NCBI RefSeq assembly: GCF_030232885.1 | Contig: NZ_JASPGD010000002.1 | Span: 1-64,000, forward strand | DNA: 64,000 nt | Direction of reading: 5' to 3' | Origin: Corynebacterium sp. MSK297 | GTDB lineage: Bacteria; Actinomycetota; Actinomycetes; Mycobacteriales; Mycobacteriaceae | Shown here: positions 53,160 through 62,730 of the stretch, one piece after another | How positions within the stretch are numbered: position 1 is the stretch's first letter | Layout of the letters: every line of letters begins with the position of its first letter | Notes under the pieces: generated by a model | What the model saw: the letters and a program-made list of their open reading frames with translations, nothing else | Database searches by the model: none | Told to the model about the DNA's origin: nothing | Program-made: the position numbers and the translations under genes

Positions 53160-54031
53160 TTAGATAAAGTGCGTGCTATCTCCTTTCTCATCGGAGTTGG
53201 CAAGCACGTTGTAGTATTCTTTCTGTCGCTCCTTGACCAGCGTCTCGACGGGCAACCATGCAAAGAGAGGATTCCATCTGCTTAGAATGAAGCGGGTGGC
53301 ACGATCCAGGCCAGCAATAATATGTTTACGTGCGTTATTTCGGCAGACTTCTAAATGTACCCAGCCGGTGAACACGTCCGTGAGTGAGAGAGTACGAGCA
53401 TACTCGCCTTTAAATAGTTGGCCCGCAATGAGCAACCGTGTCGATCTCGAAAAACCCAGGCTCGGCCTCAACCTCGGCGCTAGTGGTACGGATCTGGATC
53501 GAGTTACGGAGCAAAGCCCCGGGTTTCGTTGTTGATATCCCCTTTCAGTTCGAGTTTCTCCCGCTCGTTCTTCAAATAACAATCGATCGTGGCGCCACTC
53601 ATTGCCAGCACCTCTGTTTTGGTGTCGGACGTGTAATGATCCTTACCCTCGATTAGCTCCCCGTGATGTTCAGGCGCCTCAATCCACTCCTCCAGGTTTG
53701 ATATCATATATTTCCCGCATGGCATACCCTCTAAGTGCTACAAGCGAACCAAGAGGTGTGTGGATTCGGCAGAGTATGTCGTTGGTTTGATTCTGCGCTG
53801 ATCCAAGCGTAACACTTTCGGATTTCCAATCGTCTCGTCCATTAAATACTGCCTGGCCGAGGAGGGAGACAATCCCATAATCTCGCAAAACCTATCCAGG
53901 ACTGCGGATTTCTCTTTCTTCGAGCCTACCCGATACGCCGCCCTCAGCTTCTTCGTCACTTCCACACGCGCCATACGCGAAATCACACCCTCATTCATAC
54001 CCCTGATTATCCCGAACGTATTCGCTCTCAA
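53160..54031 (-). pseudogene. Degenerate ISNCY-like transposase
   Basis: The minus strand carries successive pieces of one protein in different frames. They are VTKKLRAAYRVGSKKEKSAV with LDRFCEIMGLSPSSARQYL; then MSGATIDCYLKNEREKLELKGD-type sequence; then AEPGFFEIDTVAHCGPTI; then FKGEYARTLSLTDVFTGWVH and CRNNARKHI. The two Asp-containing segments (EIDTVAHCG, LTDVFTGW) belong to the integrase core of ISNCY/IS1202-like elements. At least three frameshifts and loss of the end make it non-functional. It borders the peptide biosynthesis operon. Confidence 0.65.
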
Positions 54032-54248
54032 AATACGTGAGGAACCACAACCCGTTCGCGCTCATTTTCCATAAGGTACGTCGAGCCCTTGCAGCTCAGT
54101 GGTCACTACGCTACAGTGGTTTCCGCTCGTGTTCCTCACTGGGCTACCTCAGCCCACAGCGATATGAGGAGCAGTGGATACAATCAAACATAGTCATCAC
54201 TTAAACCGACTGGACTCAATTCTTAAGCCAACTTTACTCTGAAAGATA
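54032..54248 (+). promoter_or_regulatory. Promoter region of the azole-peptide operon
   Basis: TTGCAG (54089-54094) and TACAGT (54112-54117) are 17 bases apart and would start a leader of about 125 bases before the ATG cluster at 54249. The leader has no obvious open frame. It contains a short inverted repeat (GGGCT and AGCCC near 54143-54158). No regulator gene lies nearby in the window. Confidence 0.5.
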
Positions 54249-55940
54249 ATGATGATGCGAGATTCTGATCGCCCTTGGCTTAGACGAGACACCATCTTCG
54301 CCTCGGCACCCGGGGGAGTGCTTATCTCCAATGCGACGACGGGTTGTGAGATCGCCGGTGAGTCCGCTTATGAGCTCTTCAGCCGTGTTTTCCCGCTCTT
54401 TAACGGTCAAGCGACGGTAGGCGAGATCAAGGGTGCGGTCGCCGAACGCAACTGGAAACTGATTGAGGCAATCGCGGCTCCGCTTGAAGAGAAGGGTTTC
54501 CTGCGATGGATTCCCGAATCCGACTATGAGCTTCTCGACAACGAGAAACGGGAAAAGTACGCGGACCAGATCGCCTTCCTAGCACAATTCACCGATGCTC
54601 CGCACGAGGCATTTCTGGCGTTCAATCAGGCGCAGATTTTAGTAGTTGGCAGCGACGAGGTCGCTGACTCGTTGCAGGCCAACCTGATCGATAACGGTGC
54701 GGAATTGGTGACGTCCGCCGAGTCGTTCGCCGTCGATCAGTTCGAAGAGCTCGCGCCCGACCTTACGGTGTTGGGTCCCACGGCGCTTAGCGGGATCGAC
54801 CACCTCCGCAAGGCAGGAGTCCCCTTCCTAGGGGTGTGCCCGGCAGGAGACTACTTGTGGGCGCTACCAGTTGGGTGGATCGAAGGCAGTGCGAGCTGGC
54901 ATTCAGCAGACAGCTCTCTGCGGCGGGGCTCCATGGGCAAAGAGTGGGCCGAGGCTATTGAGCAGGCTCAGGCCGGGCAGCCCCAGTGGACCTCGGCAAC
55001 GTCCTCGCAGGCAGTCCAGCGCCTTTTTGGTGCACTCTTGGCCTACGAGGTATTCAAGGGTATTACGGGCGCCATCACACCAGAGACCAGCGAAAAGATT
55101 CTCGCGTTCAACGCGTTGACGGGCGCCACATCGACACATCCGATGACTCCGATCTACTCAGAGGTGTCGCGCGAAGTGCACGCTCAACTAGCCGGGGCAC
55201 ATCCGGAGGACGCCGGTAGCGAGACCCCGGCGAGCATCCACGTCTCACATGCGGATGAGTACGACGACGTGTGGGCGCCTTTGGTGGATAGGTTCACTAT
55301 GCCCGCGTACGACTTCGATGATCTCGATATCGATCAGGTGCCTGTCAAGGTCTCGTTGGTGGAAACGGCAACAGGCAAGGTTTTCGCGGCGAGCCCGTGG
55401 ACCACGGCCGATGCCCGGATTGAAGCGCTCGCACGCGCCTATGGGCAGTCGCTTAGCTGGCACTGCACGTGGGCGTCAGACGCGCCGCGCGTGGTCGGCA
55501 TCGGCACTACCCGAGCCGACGCGATTCGGCGCGGCGTCGAAGCAACAGTTCGCAGGGAAATGCTTTCCGGATCGGGGCTGACGGAGCCCGTGCAGAGCGT
55601 CCTCGGCGGTCGGCTAGGCACATTCGTCTCCGACGTCGCTGAAGGATCACTGGAGTTTTTCGCCCACGATCCATTAGCCGGCCAACACGTGGCGATCGCG
55701 TGCTGCGATGAGTACAGGGCGGTGGGCGCTGGAAGCAGCCAGGAAGAGGCGCAGGCGCGCGCGGCGATCGAAATTCTCGGGCGGCGCCAGGTGGGCCTCG
55801 TCGATACGGGTGATGCCCAGCCCATCGGCGGAGAGGTAGCACTCTCAACCGCCCGCATCGGGCAGTGGCACGTGGCGGTTGTCGCTCCGGCTGGCTCTCG
55901 GGCGTGCGCTGACGATTCAGCTCTCGAGGCTGTGCGATGA
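54249..55940 (+). CDS. TOMM leader-binding, E1-like (ocin-ThiF) cyclodehydratase partner
   Basis: 563 residues. Residues about 8-95 form a PqqD-like RiPP recognition element (IFASAPGGVLISNATTGCEI, LFNGQATVGEIKGAV, LEEKGFLRWI). The rest resembles the E1/ThiF-like proteins of thiazole peptide clusters (ILVVGSDEVADSLQANLIDN, then a domain with FNALTGATSTHPM). Such proteins bind the leader and bring the precursor to the YcaO enzyme; they usually do not activate substrate themselves. Three ATGs in a row (54249, 54252, 54255) are possible starts, with GAAAG upstream. The stop overlaps the YcaO start by four bases. It is the first gene of the operon. Confidence 0.8.
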   Translation: MMMRDSDRPWLRRDTIFASAPGGVLISNATTGCEIAGESAYELFSRVFPLFNGQATVGEIKGAVAERNWKLIEAIAAPLEEKGFLRWIPESDYELLDNEKREKYADQIAFLAQFTDAPHEAFLAFNQAQILVVGSDEVADSLQANLIDNGAELVTSAESFAVDQFEELAPDLTVLGPTALSGIDHLRKAGVPFLGVCPAGDYLWALPVGWIEGSASWHSADSSLRRGSMGKEWAEAIEQAQAGQPQWTSATSSQAVQRLFGALLAYEVFKGITGAITPETSEKILAFNALTGATSTHPMTPIYSEVSREVHAQLAGAHPEDAGSETPASIHVSHADEYDDVWAPLVDRFTMPAYDFDDLDIDQVPVKVSLVETATGKVFAASPWTTADARIEALARAYGQSLSWHCTWASDAPRVVGIGTTRADAIRRGVEATVRREMLSGSGLTEPVQSVLGGRLGTFVSDVAEGSLEFFAHDPLAGQHVAIACCDEYRAVGAGSSQEEAQARAAIEILGRRQVGLVDTGDAQPIGGEVALSTARIGQWHVAVVAPAGSRACADDSALEAVR

Positions 55941-57544
55941 CAGACACGATTCAGGGGTGGCGGCACGCAGTACTCCCAGGCAGTGACACGTGCATACGTT
56001 GCATGGCCGAGCAGATAGCAATGACGGACCGCTTCTTCATGCGGACGGGCCGGCAGCTCATAGCTACGTCACCGCGGCACGACAATCCTTTCTTCAAGGG
56101 CTGCGTGGAAGCCGGAGGCCGCCTGGGGTTAGCGCATGGCATCTCGATCGACCGCGCGAGCCTTCAGGTGAGGAGTGCCGCGACGGTATGCCGCCACGTT
56201 CGATCCGAGAAGATGACCACCGAGGCAGACGGCTACCGTGCCCGCACCCTCTCAAGCTACTTCCACGTTGCCCCGGTGGAGCGGTACGTGAGCCCGGTCC
56301 ACGCAGTCATAGGTGCGGAGATCGATTTTGACGTCACCGGACTCGTCACGGCAAAGGCGTCAGGCTTTCTGATTCTCTACGTGGGAGACGACTACTACAC
56401 CCGGCCGTGGGGCGGACATTGCGGCAAGTTGTCGGACGCGCTCTATTTGGGCGTGCTCGAAGGAGTTGAGCGCCTGAGCGGGGAGGCCGATCACGATGCG
56501 CAGGTCGCCGTGCAACCTCCAGTCAATACAAGGCTGATCGACCTCGACGCGTTTGGAGTGCCACGCGATTGCTGGAAAATCCCTCACCCGAAGGTCGGCG
56601 CATGGGTCAAGGCGAGTGTGATTACTTCGGGCCCAGACGGCGCTTTCTTGCTGGGGGAGACGGTGATGATCCCCGAACGTCTCGCATATTACCGCGCCGC
56701 ACACGACCACGAGCCGTGGGTCCAGGACTCCTCGAACGGATGCGCCGTTGGTGGATCAGACGAGGAAGCGATTCTCTTCGGAATGCTGGAGGCAATTGAA
56801 CGCGACGCGTTCATGATCGCATGGTACGGAAACCTTGACCTATCCCCGATCGACCCAGCGAGCATTCACGACGAAGAATCCTGTGCGTACCTTCGCCGAA
56901 TGGACCTGTGCGGGGTCGACGTCATCTTCCTCGACGCGACGGTCGGCGTCGGCGTCCCTACGGTGATCGCTGTGTGTGCCGAGCCCTCCGGCGCTACTTG
57001 CGTGGGCGCCGGCGCGCACCCCGATCCAGAGCGCGCGTTGAAAAGTGCCCTCGTGGAGATCGCGTCGGACTTTCAGGTGGTCTCCGAACATGGGAAGGAT
57101 CGCGCCGCAGAGATCGAGTGGATGCTCAACGACTTCTCACTCGTGCGAGCGATGGAGGATCACGCGGACCTGTTCGCGCTTCCCCAGACGCGCCAGTACA
57201 TTGACCACTGGCTGCATCCGATCCGCAGCCACGTGACGCTAGATTCATTGCGCCGAGCTCCCGAGGCTGGATTGAGCGTGTGCGACGATCTGGCTACGAC
57301 GCTGCACAGTTGCCGTGACGCCGGTTTCGAACCGTTGGCAGTCGATATGCGTTCCCAGATCGCGAACCGTATGGGACTAGCGTGTTGGAAGGTCGTCGTC
57401 CCCGGCCTCATCCCAATAGATTTTGGTTCCTATCAGCGGGCCGTGCACATGCCACGCCTAGCTAAGCGAGTAGCCGCCGTTACCGGCGCGCCCGCCTCGC
57501 CCGCATCGTTCGTTGCGAACCCCGTACCCCACCCCTTTCCGTAG
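55937..57544 (+). CDS. YcaO-domain azoline cyclodehydratase
   Basis: 535 residues. YcaO enzymes use ATP to phosphorylate the backbone amide and cyclise Cys, Ser or Thr to azolines. The ATP/Mg motifs are seen as LGVLEGVERLSGEAD, then NGCAVGGSDEEAILFGMLEA followed by IERDAFMIAWY, and ALVEIASDFQ. The protein ends in NPVPHPFP, matching the C-terminal PxPxP needed by azoline-forming YcaO proteins. The first 90 residues hold several cysteines (CIRCMAEQ, KGCVEAGG). It overlaps the leader-binding gene upstream and sits eight bases before the dehydrogenase. Confidence 0.93.
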   Translation: MTDTIQGWRHAVLPGSDTCIRCMAEQIAMTDRFFMRTGRQLIATSPRHDNPFFKGCVEAGGRLGLAHGISIDRASLQVRSAATVCRHVRSEKMTTEADGYRARTLSSYFHVAPVERYVSPVHAVIGAEIDFDVTGLVTAKASGFLILYVGDDYYTRPWGGHCGKLSDALYLGVLEGVERLSGEADHDAQVAVQPPVNTRLIDLDAFGVPRDCWKIPHPKVGAWVKASVITSGPDGAFLLGETVMIPERLAYYRAAHDHEPWVQDSSNGCAVGGSDEEAILFGMLEAIERDAFMIAWYGNLDLSPIDPASIHDEESCAYLRRMDLCGVDVIFLDATVGVGVPTVIAVCAEPSGATCVGAGAHPDPERALKSALVEIASDFQVVSEHGKDRAAEIEWMLNDFSLVRAMEDHADLFALPQTRQYIDHWLHPIRSHVTLDSLRRAPEAGLSVCDDLATTLHSCRDAGFEPLAVDMRSQIANRMGLACWKVVVPGLIPIDFGSYQRAVHMPRLAKRVAAVTGAPASPASFVANPVPHPFP

Positions 57545-57552
57545 GAGCGAAA

Positions 57553-59085
57553 ATGTCTCAGTGGTGTGAACCCGGAACAGCGGCCGTGGCGTATGCGGAT
57601 CTCATCTACCACCGCGTCCGCGACGGAATGCTGATTAATGACTGGACAGTGGACTGGTCAAAGGAACCGTTGACGCATTCATTCTATCCGGAGGCGGCTG
57701 CAATTAATCTCCCTCTTCCCGGGGAGGGAGCCGATGTTTTTCGTGGCGTTGCAGGAAACGCCCCAGAATTCCTCGCATCGCTATTGCATATCAGTTACGG
57801 AATCACCGGAGTGCGCCTCGCAATCAACCGCAACGATCACATGCCGGTGTACCGCAACGCCGAATACGCGAAGTGGGGCCGCACCACCGCGTCTGGCGGG
57901 GGACGGTACTGCGTGGATTTCTATCTGGTCGACAGCGGAATAGGGCACGACCAGCTCGATGCGGGGATGTACCACTACACACCACTTCGCCACGCTTGGG
58001 AACTTCTTACCGCGGGCGACTTCACCGGCCGGGTCGCCCGCGCCCAGGGATATGCCCGCGCCGCCGATCGTTACCTCATCATGACGATCAACTACTGGCG
58101 CAGCGGATTCAAGTACAACGATTTCGCCTATCAGGCGACGGCGATGGACGTCGGGACAGTCATGGCGACTATGGCTGAAGCGGCCGGTGACAGGCTGGCC
58201 TCGAGCTGGGACATGTGGGTCAACGAAGATCAGCTTGCACCCTTGCTGGGCCTCGATCAAACCAAGGACGGTATCTACGCCGTCCAAGCGTGGGGAAACG
58301 AGCGTGACGTAAACGCCGGCTGCGAACCTGACGTCGCTGCCTTTCCCGGAAGGGTGACCTCCAACTACCCGGGCACGATTGATTTCACGACGACGATCGC
58401 CCTGCAAAACGACATGATGGGCTTTCCGCAGCGGCCCGCAGAGCTTCTTCCTAACGCCGTGTCGGACGAAAGCCCGAACGGCATCGCCGGAAACTGGTGG
58501 AGCGACCTCATGCGCCGCCAGTCGAGCTTCGGACGCTTCACGGGGCGGGGCTTTGGCAAAGAAGATTTGCTTGGCCTGCTATCGCGTGCCGATCGCGTGA
58601 GCGCCCTCGTTGCTCCGCCTTCGTCAGTCGTGTGGGAATACTTGGTGTATGTGGCGCGAGTCGACGACGTCGAACCCGGGCTCTACCGCTACCGGCCTTT
58701 TTCTGGCGATCTTGAGCTCGTCAGCACAGAGGACCAGAGCGAGTTCCTTGCCAGCACCTACTTCCTGAAGAACTACGACGGAAAGAAGGCTGCCGCAACC
58801 GTCATCCCGTGCGCGAACGTGTACGAGTGCGCACGCAAGTGGGGTGTTCGCGGATACCGCTTGGTCAACGCGGTGATTGGTGCGGCGTGCCAAGCGCTAT
58901 CGGTTGAGGCTGCCCGGCGCGGCCTCGGTTCCGGAACGGCTCTGGGGTTCGACGCCGAAGCCCATGCGGACCATGCGGGCCTCGACAAAGAATCCATGAC
59001 GCCCATGCTCATGATCATGACCGGCGTCGACGACCCTCTATCAGGGCAGTTCCACTCCAATGCGACGGCGCGGAGGTTGGTATGA
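57553..59085 (+). CDS. SagB-type azoline dehydrogenase, two nitroreductase-like halves
   Basis: 510 residues. FMN-dependent SagB-type enzymes oxidise azolines to azoles. The first half has RTTASGGGRYCVDFYLV, AGMYHYTPLRHAWELL and DRYLIMTINYWRSGFKYND. The second half repeats the pattern (ALVAPPSSVVWEYLVYVARV, EPGLYRYRPFSGDLELV, then NAVIGAACQALSVEAARRG). It shows the duplicated architecture of about 500 residues found in many thiopeptide and linear azole clusters. It follows YcaO after eight bases with GGAGCG as ribosome binding site, and overlaps the dehydratase gene by four bases. Confidence 0.9.
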   Translation: MSQWCEPGTAAVAYADLIYHRVRDGMLINDWTVDWSKEPLTHSFYPEAAAINLPLPGEGADVFRGVAGNAPEFLASLLHISYGITGVRLAINRNDHMPVYRNAEYAKWGRTTASGGGRYCVDFYLVDSGIGHDQLDAGMYHYTPLRHAWELLTAGDFTGRVARAQGYARAADRYLIMTINYWRSGFKYNDFAYQATAMDVGTVMATMAEAAGDRLASSWDMWVNEDQLAPLLGLDQTKDGIYAVQAWGNERDVNAGCEPDVAAFPGRVTSNYPGTIDFTTTIALQNDMMGFPQRPAELLPNAVSDESPNGIAGNWWSDLMRRQSSFGRFTGRGFGKEDLLGLLSRADRVSALVAPPSSVVWEYLVYVARVDDVEPGLYRYRPFSGDLELVSTEDQSEFLASTYFLKNYDGKKAAATVIPCANVYECARKWGVRGYRLVNAVIGAACQALSVEAARRGLGSGTALGFDAEAHADHAGLDKESMTPMLMIMTGVDDPLSGQFHSNATARRLV

Positions 59086-61676
59086 GCGTTCTCGATCCCT
59101 ACTGTCAGGTGCGCATTGGGGGGCTGGACTATAGCCACGCTTCTGAGCTGCTGGACCCCACACTGGCCGACCATGTTTCGCAGGTGCGTGAGGCGTACGC
59201 ACGGCTGCAAGCCCATGCCGAGGACATCAGCGATCTCCTTTACCCCCTCATCGGAGGCGCGGAGGCAAGCACGAAGACGGGTCTTATCAACGTCCGCCGT
59301 CACCTGTATAACGGGAACTATGCGCAGGCGTGGGAGCGCCTCGAGGAACTGGACGAGACCTCGCGGGAATCGGTTCGCGACGCCTTGGGATCCTTCGCTA
59401 CCGACCTGCAGACCTTCATCACTGGGCTCGACTATGTGCGGAACCACTTTGACGATGCGCTCGCCGCGGAGCGCGAGAAGCTCGTGGCACACGTCGCCAA
59501 CCCCCTCTTCATGGCGGGTATCGCGGTGTCATCCCCGTCGCTCGTTCCGGCCCTCCTCCGCCTAACATCGCACGTAAACAAGGGAAAGGTCGACAAGAAG
59601 GACAGGAAGGCTGAACGGTCTTTGCAGTCTTACGTGTTACGCGCCGCCACCAAGACGAGCCCCTTCTCAACGCTCGGCCCCATCGCTATCGGGTATACCC
59701 GGCAGGCTGAGGTAGAGCAGTCGCACCGAAGCGTCTCCTTGCCGTCGCTCTACCCGGTGGTTCGCGCCCTGCACGCGCTCGCGGAAGATCCTAAGAATTT
59801 GGCAGGCTTTGAGGTGCGGGTATCCGACTATGTTCGGGGCACTGATGGCGTCGTCTCCGTGGATCGCACCCAGTGGGACTTCAAGGACGCCTCGACCCGC
59901 ACCGACTACGCGAAGCCAACCGAATCCAACGTGATAATCAACCAGCGGCCACTCGTTGACGCGGTGTATCAGATCCTTGGCGGCGCTCTGATGACGTTCG
60001 GCGAGCTCAATGACGAGCTATCGCGACAGAGCGGAATCCCTCCCGAGACGACGCTCGAGCTCCTCGCCGACCTCATGAGGCTCGGGTACCTTCATGTTCC
60101 TGCGCTAAGTATCCACCCGCACGACGCGCCACGGATAGATGGCATCGTGGATGAAGTTCGCCAGGCACACCCCGAATTGGGCTGTCTCATTGCGCAGTTC
60201 GTGGAAAGATCGCGCTCCTTTAGCCGACTTGAGGATCCTCAGATGCGCCAACGCGAGATAGGCGATATCCAAGAGCTCGTCGCTAGCATCTACTCGCTTG
60301 CGGGCGTCGACGGCGATATGCCCCGCTCGGTCCTCTATGAGGACGTCGTCGCCGGCGGATTCACAGGAAGCGAGCTTGCCCAACTCGAGCTGTCTGACTC
60401 AGAGGTCAGCGAGATCTTCTTGCTTCTCGACCTCCAGGACGATTCTCACGTGAAGTCAGCCCTCATGGAGGGGTACTTCGATAGTCGGCAGCGTCTGGAG
60501 ATTCCCGCCACCGACTTCATCGGCGGGTTCATCGACGAGCTTTTCGATTCTTTCGAGGCGTACGATCTGGGCGGCATCGCAGACGATGACCTCCCTGACG
60601 ATCCATGGCTTCGCTGGGGTGAGGCGTGGCGCTGGGTGCTCGCGCGGCGTCGTTTCGTCGATCACCTGAGTCGTTACGTCGCCACACACCCGCGGGGGAG
60701 CCGCGCCGCGAATCTATCTGATGCGGGCGAGGTTAATATTTCCGAGGCTCTCGCCCAGGCCGCAGCCATTCTTCAGCGGCCCCAGCACGCGTTCCGGCAC
60801 GCCAATACTCTTATTCAGTTCGACGGCGAGGCGGGGAGCGTCATTCTCAACGACGCGTTCGGGGGAATCGGCTTCCAGATCTCGCGATTTACGCATCTCC
60901 TTGATGAACCAGCTCACGAGTATCTCGCCGACGTCGAGCGGCTGGCGAAGAGTAAAGGTGTGCGGTTGGTCGAGCTCAGCGGCGGCGCACTGTTTTCAAA
61001 CTTGAATCTTCATGAGCCGCTCTTCTCGACCAGCTTGGTGCTCTCTGGGGAGCCGGTCTCGTCACGCGACGTGCCCGCGATCCGGCTCGAGGACCTCGTG
61101 GTCACCAAACGAAACGGCGTACTCGTGCTCACCGACGGCCGCGAGGATATCCATCCCGTGTATGCCGGATACCTCGTTCCGGCTGCCACTCCGCGCCGCA
61201 GCCAAGTGGTGAGCCTCTTCGCGCCTTCAGCGCAGATCAGTCGAAAACTCACCAGCCTTGTGACGGCGACGCCGGACATCGAGACCATCGCAGTGTTTCC
61301 GCGGCTCACGCTCGGACGCATTGTGGTGGCGCGGGCGCGCGCGATCATGGCTGCCGATGCGCTACCTACAGACAGCCCGTTAGAGGCTGACGGCTATCTC
61401 GCTTGGCTGAGGTTCTGGGCAGATAACGGATTGCCGGAACGGTGCTTCGTCAAGATTATCGATGAAGCCGTTCAGGCCGAGAAGCCGAGCTACTTTGACA
61501 TACGTTCTGTGATCTCGTGTTCGACACTCCTCAACGACGTCAAGAATGCGGAGGGCAAGGCGTACGTGGAGGTCGCAGAAGTCCTTCCCGCATCACCCAC
61601 GGCGACCCATGACGGGAGATCGGTTGTCAACGAATACATGCTCGGAATCAGTCTGATGGGAGGAAGCGATGCCTGA
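59082..61676 (+). CDS. Lantibiotic-dehydratase-type glutamylation protein (LanB N-terminal class)
   Basis: 864 residues. It matches the large subunit of split LanB dehydratases, which use glutamyl-tRNA-Glu to glutamylate Ser and Thr of the precursor. Typical features are GLINVRRHLYNGNY, LQSYVLRAATKTSPFSTLGP, VRLVELSGGALFSNLNLHEP, RLEDLVVTKRNGVLVLTDGR and the C-terminal YLAWLRFWADNGLPERCFVK. The elimination domain is absent and supplied by the next gene, which overlaps by eight bases. Together with YcaO it indicates an azole peptide with dehydroamino acids, not a lanthipeptide; no LanC cyclase is present. Confidence 0.9.
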   Translation: MSVLDPYCQVRIGGLDYSHASELLDPTLADHVSQVREAYARLQAHAEDISDLLYPLIGGAEASTKTGLINVRRHLYNGNYAQAWERLEELDETSRESVRDALGSFATDLQTFITGLDYVRNHFDDALAAEREKLVAHVANPLFMAGIAVSSPSLVPALLRLTSHVNKGKVDKKDRKAERSLQSYVLRAATKTSPFSTLGPIAIGYTRQAEVEQSHRSVSLPSLYPVVRALHALAEDPKNLAGFEVRVSDYVRGTDGVVSVDRTQWDFKDASTRTDYAKPTESNVIINQRPLVDAVYQILGGALMTFGELNDELSRQSGIPPETTLELLADLMRLGYLHVPALSIHPHDAPRIDGIVDEVRQAHPELGCLIAQFVERSRSFSRLEDPQMRQREIGDIQELVASIYSLAGVDGDMPRSVLYEDVVAGGFTGSELAQLELSDSEVSEIFLLLDLQDDSHVKSALMEGYFDSRQRLEIPATDFIGGFIDELFDSFEAYDLGGIADDDLPDDPWLRWGEAWRWVLARRRFVDHLSRYVATHPRGSRAANLSDAGEVNISEALAQAAAILQRPQHAFRHANTLIQFDGEAGSVILNDAFGGIGFQISRFTHLLDEPAHEYLADVERLAKSKGVRLVELSGGALFSNLNLHEPLFSTSLVLSGEPVSSRDVPAIRLEDLVVTKRNGVLVLTDGREDIHPVYAGYLVPAATPRRSQVVSLFAPSAQISRKLTSLVTATPDIETIAVFPRLTLGRIVVARARAIMAADALPTDSPLEADGYLAWLRFWADNGLPERCFVKIIDEAVQAEKPSYFDIRSVISCSTLLNDVKNAEGKAYVEVAEVLPASPTATHDGRSVVNEYMLGISLMGGSDA

Positions 61677-62730
61677 CACCATGGTCATCCCCGAGGTATT
61701 GGCGGACGAGGCTGAACTTCGCGCGACCCACGTGTGGCGTGCCTACCACATCTTCTATGGCGGAAATCCGCTGATCGTCTTGCGTGAATGCATCCTTCCC
61801 CTAGCAGAGGACCTGCAGAGGGAAGGCGTCATCCTGGACTACTTCTTCATCAACTACTGGCTCGAAGGCTCCCACGTCCGCCTGAGGCTGCGTGTTCGCC
61901 CCGAAAGGGTCGAGGAACTTGACGCTCGAGTTCTCGAGAGGGTCAGGCAGTATCTCGCCGCCTCGCCGTCGTATCACCCCATGGCAGAACTAGCCGACAA
62001 CAACTTCTACGAGAGCCTGTTCGCCGGAGAGTTTACCGACGCCGATCGTCCGAAGTATTTCGATGCGAACGGCGATCCGATGTTCGCCGAGAATAACTCG
62101 ATTGAGATCCGCGAGTATGAGCCCGAATGGCTGCGCTATGGCGGGGAAGTCGGAATGCTCATCTCCGAGCGCCAGTTCGTGGAGTCGACCCAACTCATGG
62201 TTCGTCTTATGCACCTGGGGAATCTGGGCGTGCGCACCATTCTGCTCGGGATCGCAAGCCAAATCTCGTTCATCACGGCCGTGTGCTTACTGCAAGACGC
62301 GGACCTTGTTGAAGATTTTTTCGTCGCCTATCACCACAGGTGGGCTGACGGATATGACACGAATCCGGCGTACGGCACGGAGGAGGGGCGGCGCCAGCAC
62401 CAGGTGACCGTCGAGAACCTCAGGAAGAAGATCGTACCTCGCGCCGATGCGATTCGGCGCGGCGACGTCGGCGACCTCCCGCAGATCCTGCGCGACTGGG
62501 TTCAGGTATGCCTCAAGGTCCGATTCCAGATCGAGCAGGCGTGCGAGCACTCCGCGCTTCGGTTTAAATACGACGACGGCGTGCGAAGCGTCACCAACGT
62601 CGATGATGCGGCGTGGTCCCTGTGCCACTCATACATCCATATGACGAACAACCGAATGATGGTTTCCGTTGCCGACGAGGCGTTCCTTGCCTATCAGCTT
62701 GTCGAGGCCATGAGGGGGAGCGATGACTAA
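61669..62730 (+). CDS. Thiopeptide-type bacteriocin biosynthesis protein (SpaB_C class)
   Basis: 353 residues. It carries the SpaB_C/TIGR03891 domain: WRAYHIFYGGNPLIVLRECI, LDYFFINYWLEGSHVRLRLR, and REYEPEWLRYGGEVGM. In split systems this protein eliminates glutamate from glutamylated Ser/Thr to give dehydroalanine and dehydrobutyrine. The same domain family includes the [4+2] pyridine synthases of thiopeptides, so the name alone does not decide between the two. As the only copy in the window, and coupled to the glutamylation gene, elimination is the likelier role. Overlaps of eight bases on both sides show tight coupling. Confidence 0.87.
   Translation: MPDTMVIPEVLADEAELRATHVWRAYHIFYGGNPLIVLRECILPLAEDLQREGVILDYFFINYWLEGSHVRLRLRVRPERVEELDARVLERVRQYLAASPSYHPMAELADNNFYESLFAGEFTDADRPKYFDANGDPMFAENNSIEIREYEPEWLRYGGEVGMLISERQFVESTQLMVRLMHLGNLGVRTILLGIASQISFITAVCLLQDADLVEDFFVAYHHRWADGYDTNPAYGTEEGRRQHQVTVENLRKKIVPRADAIRRGDVGDLPQILRDWVQVCLKVRFQIEQACEHSALRFKYDDGVRSVTNVDDAAWSLCHSYIHMTNNRMMVSVADEAFLAYQLVEAMRGSDD

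Noticed and set aside
59082..62730. Lanthipeptide interpretation of the LanB-like genes
   Set aside because: There is no LanC cyclase, the dehydratase is split, and YcaO plus SagB-type enzymes indicate azole chemistry.
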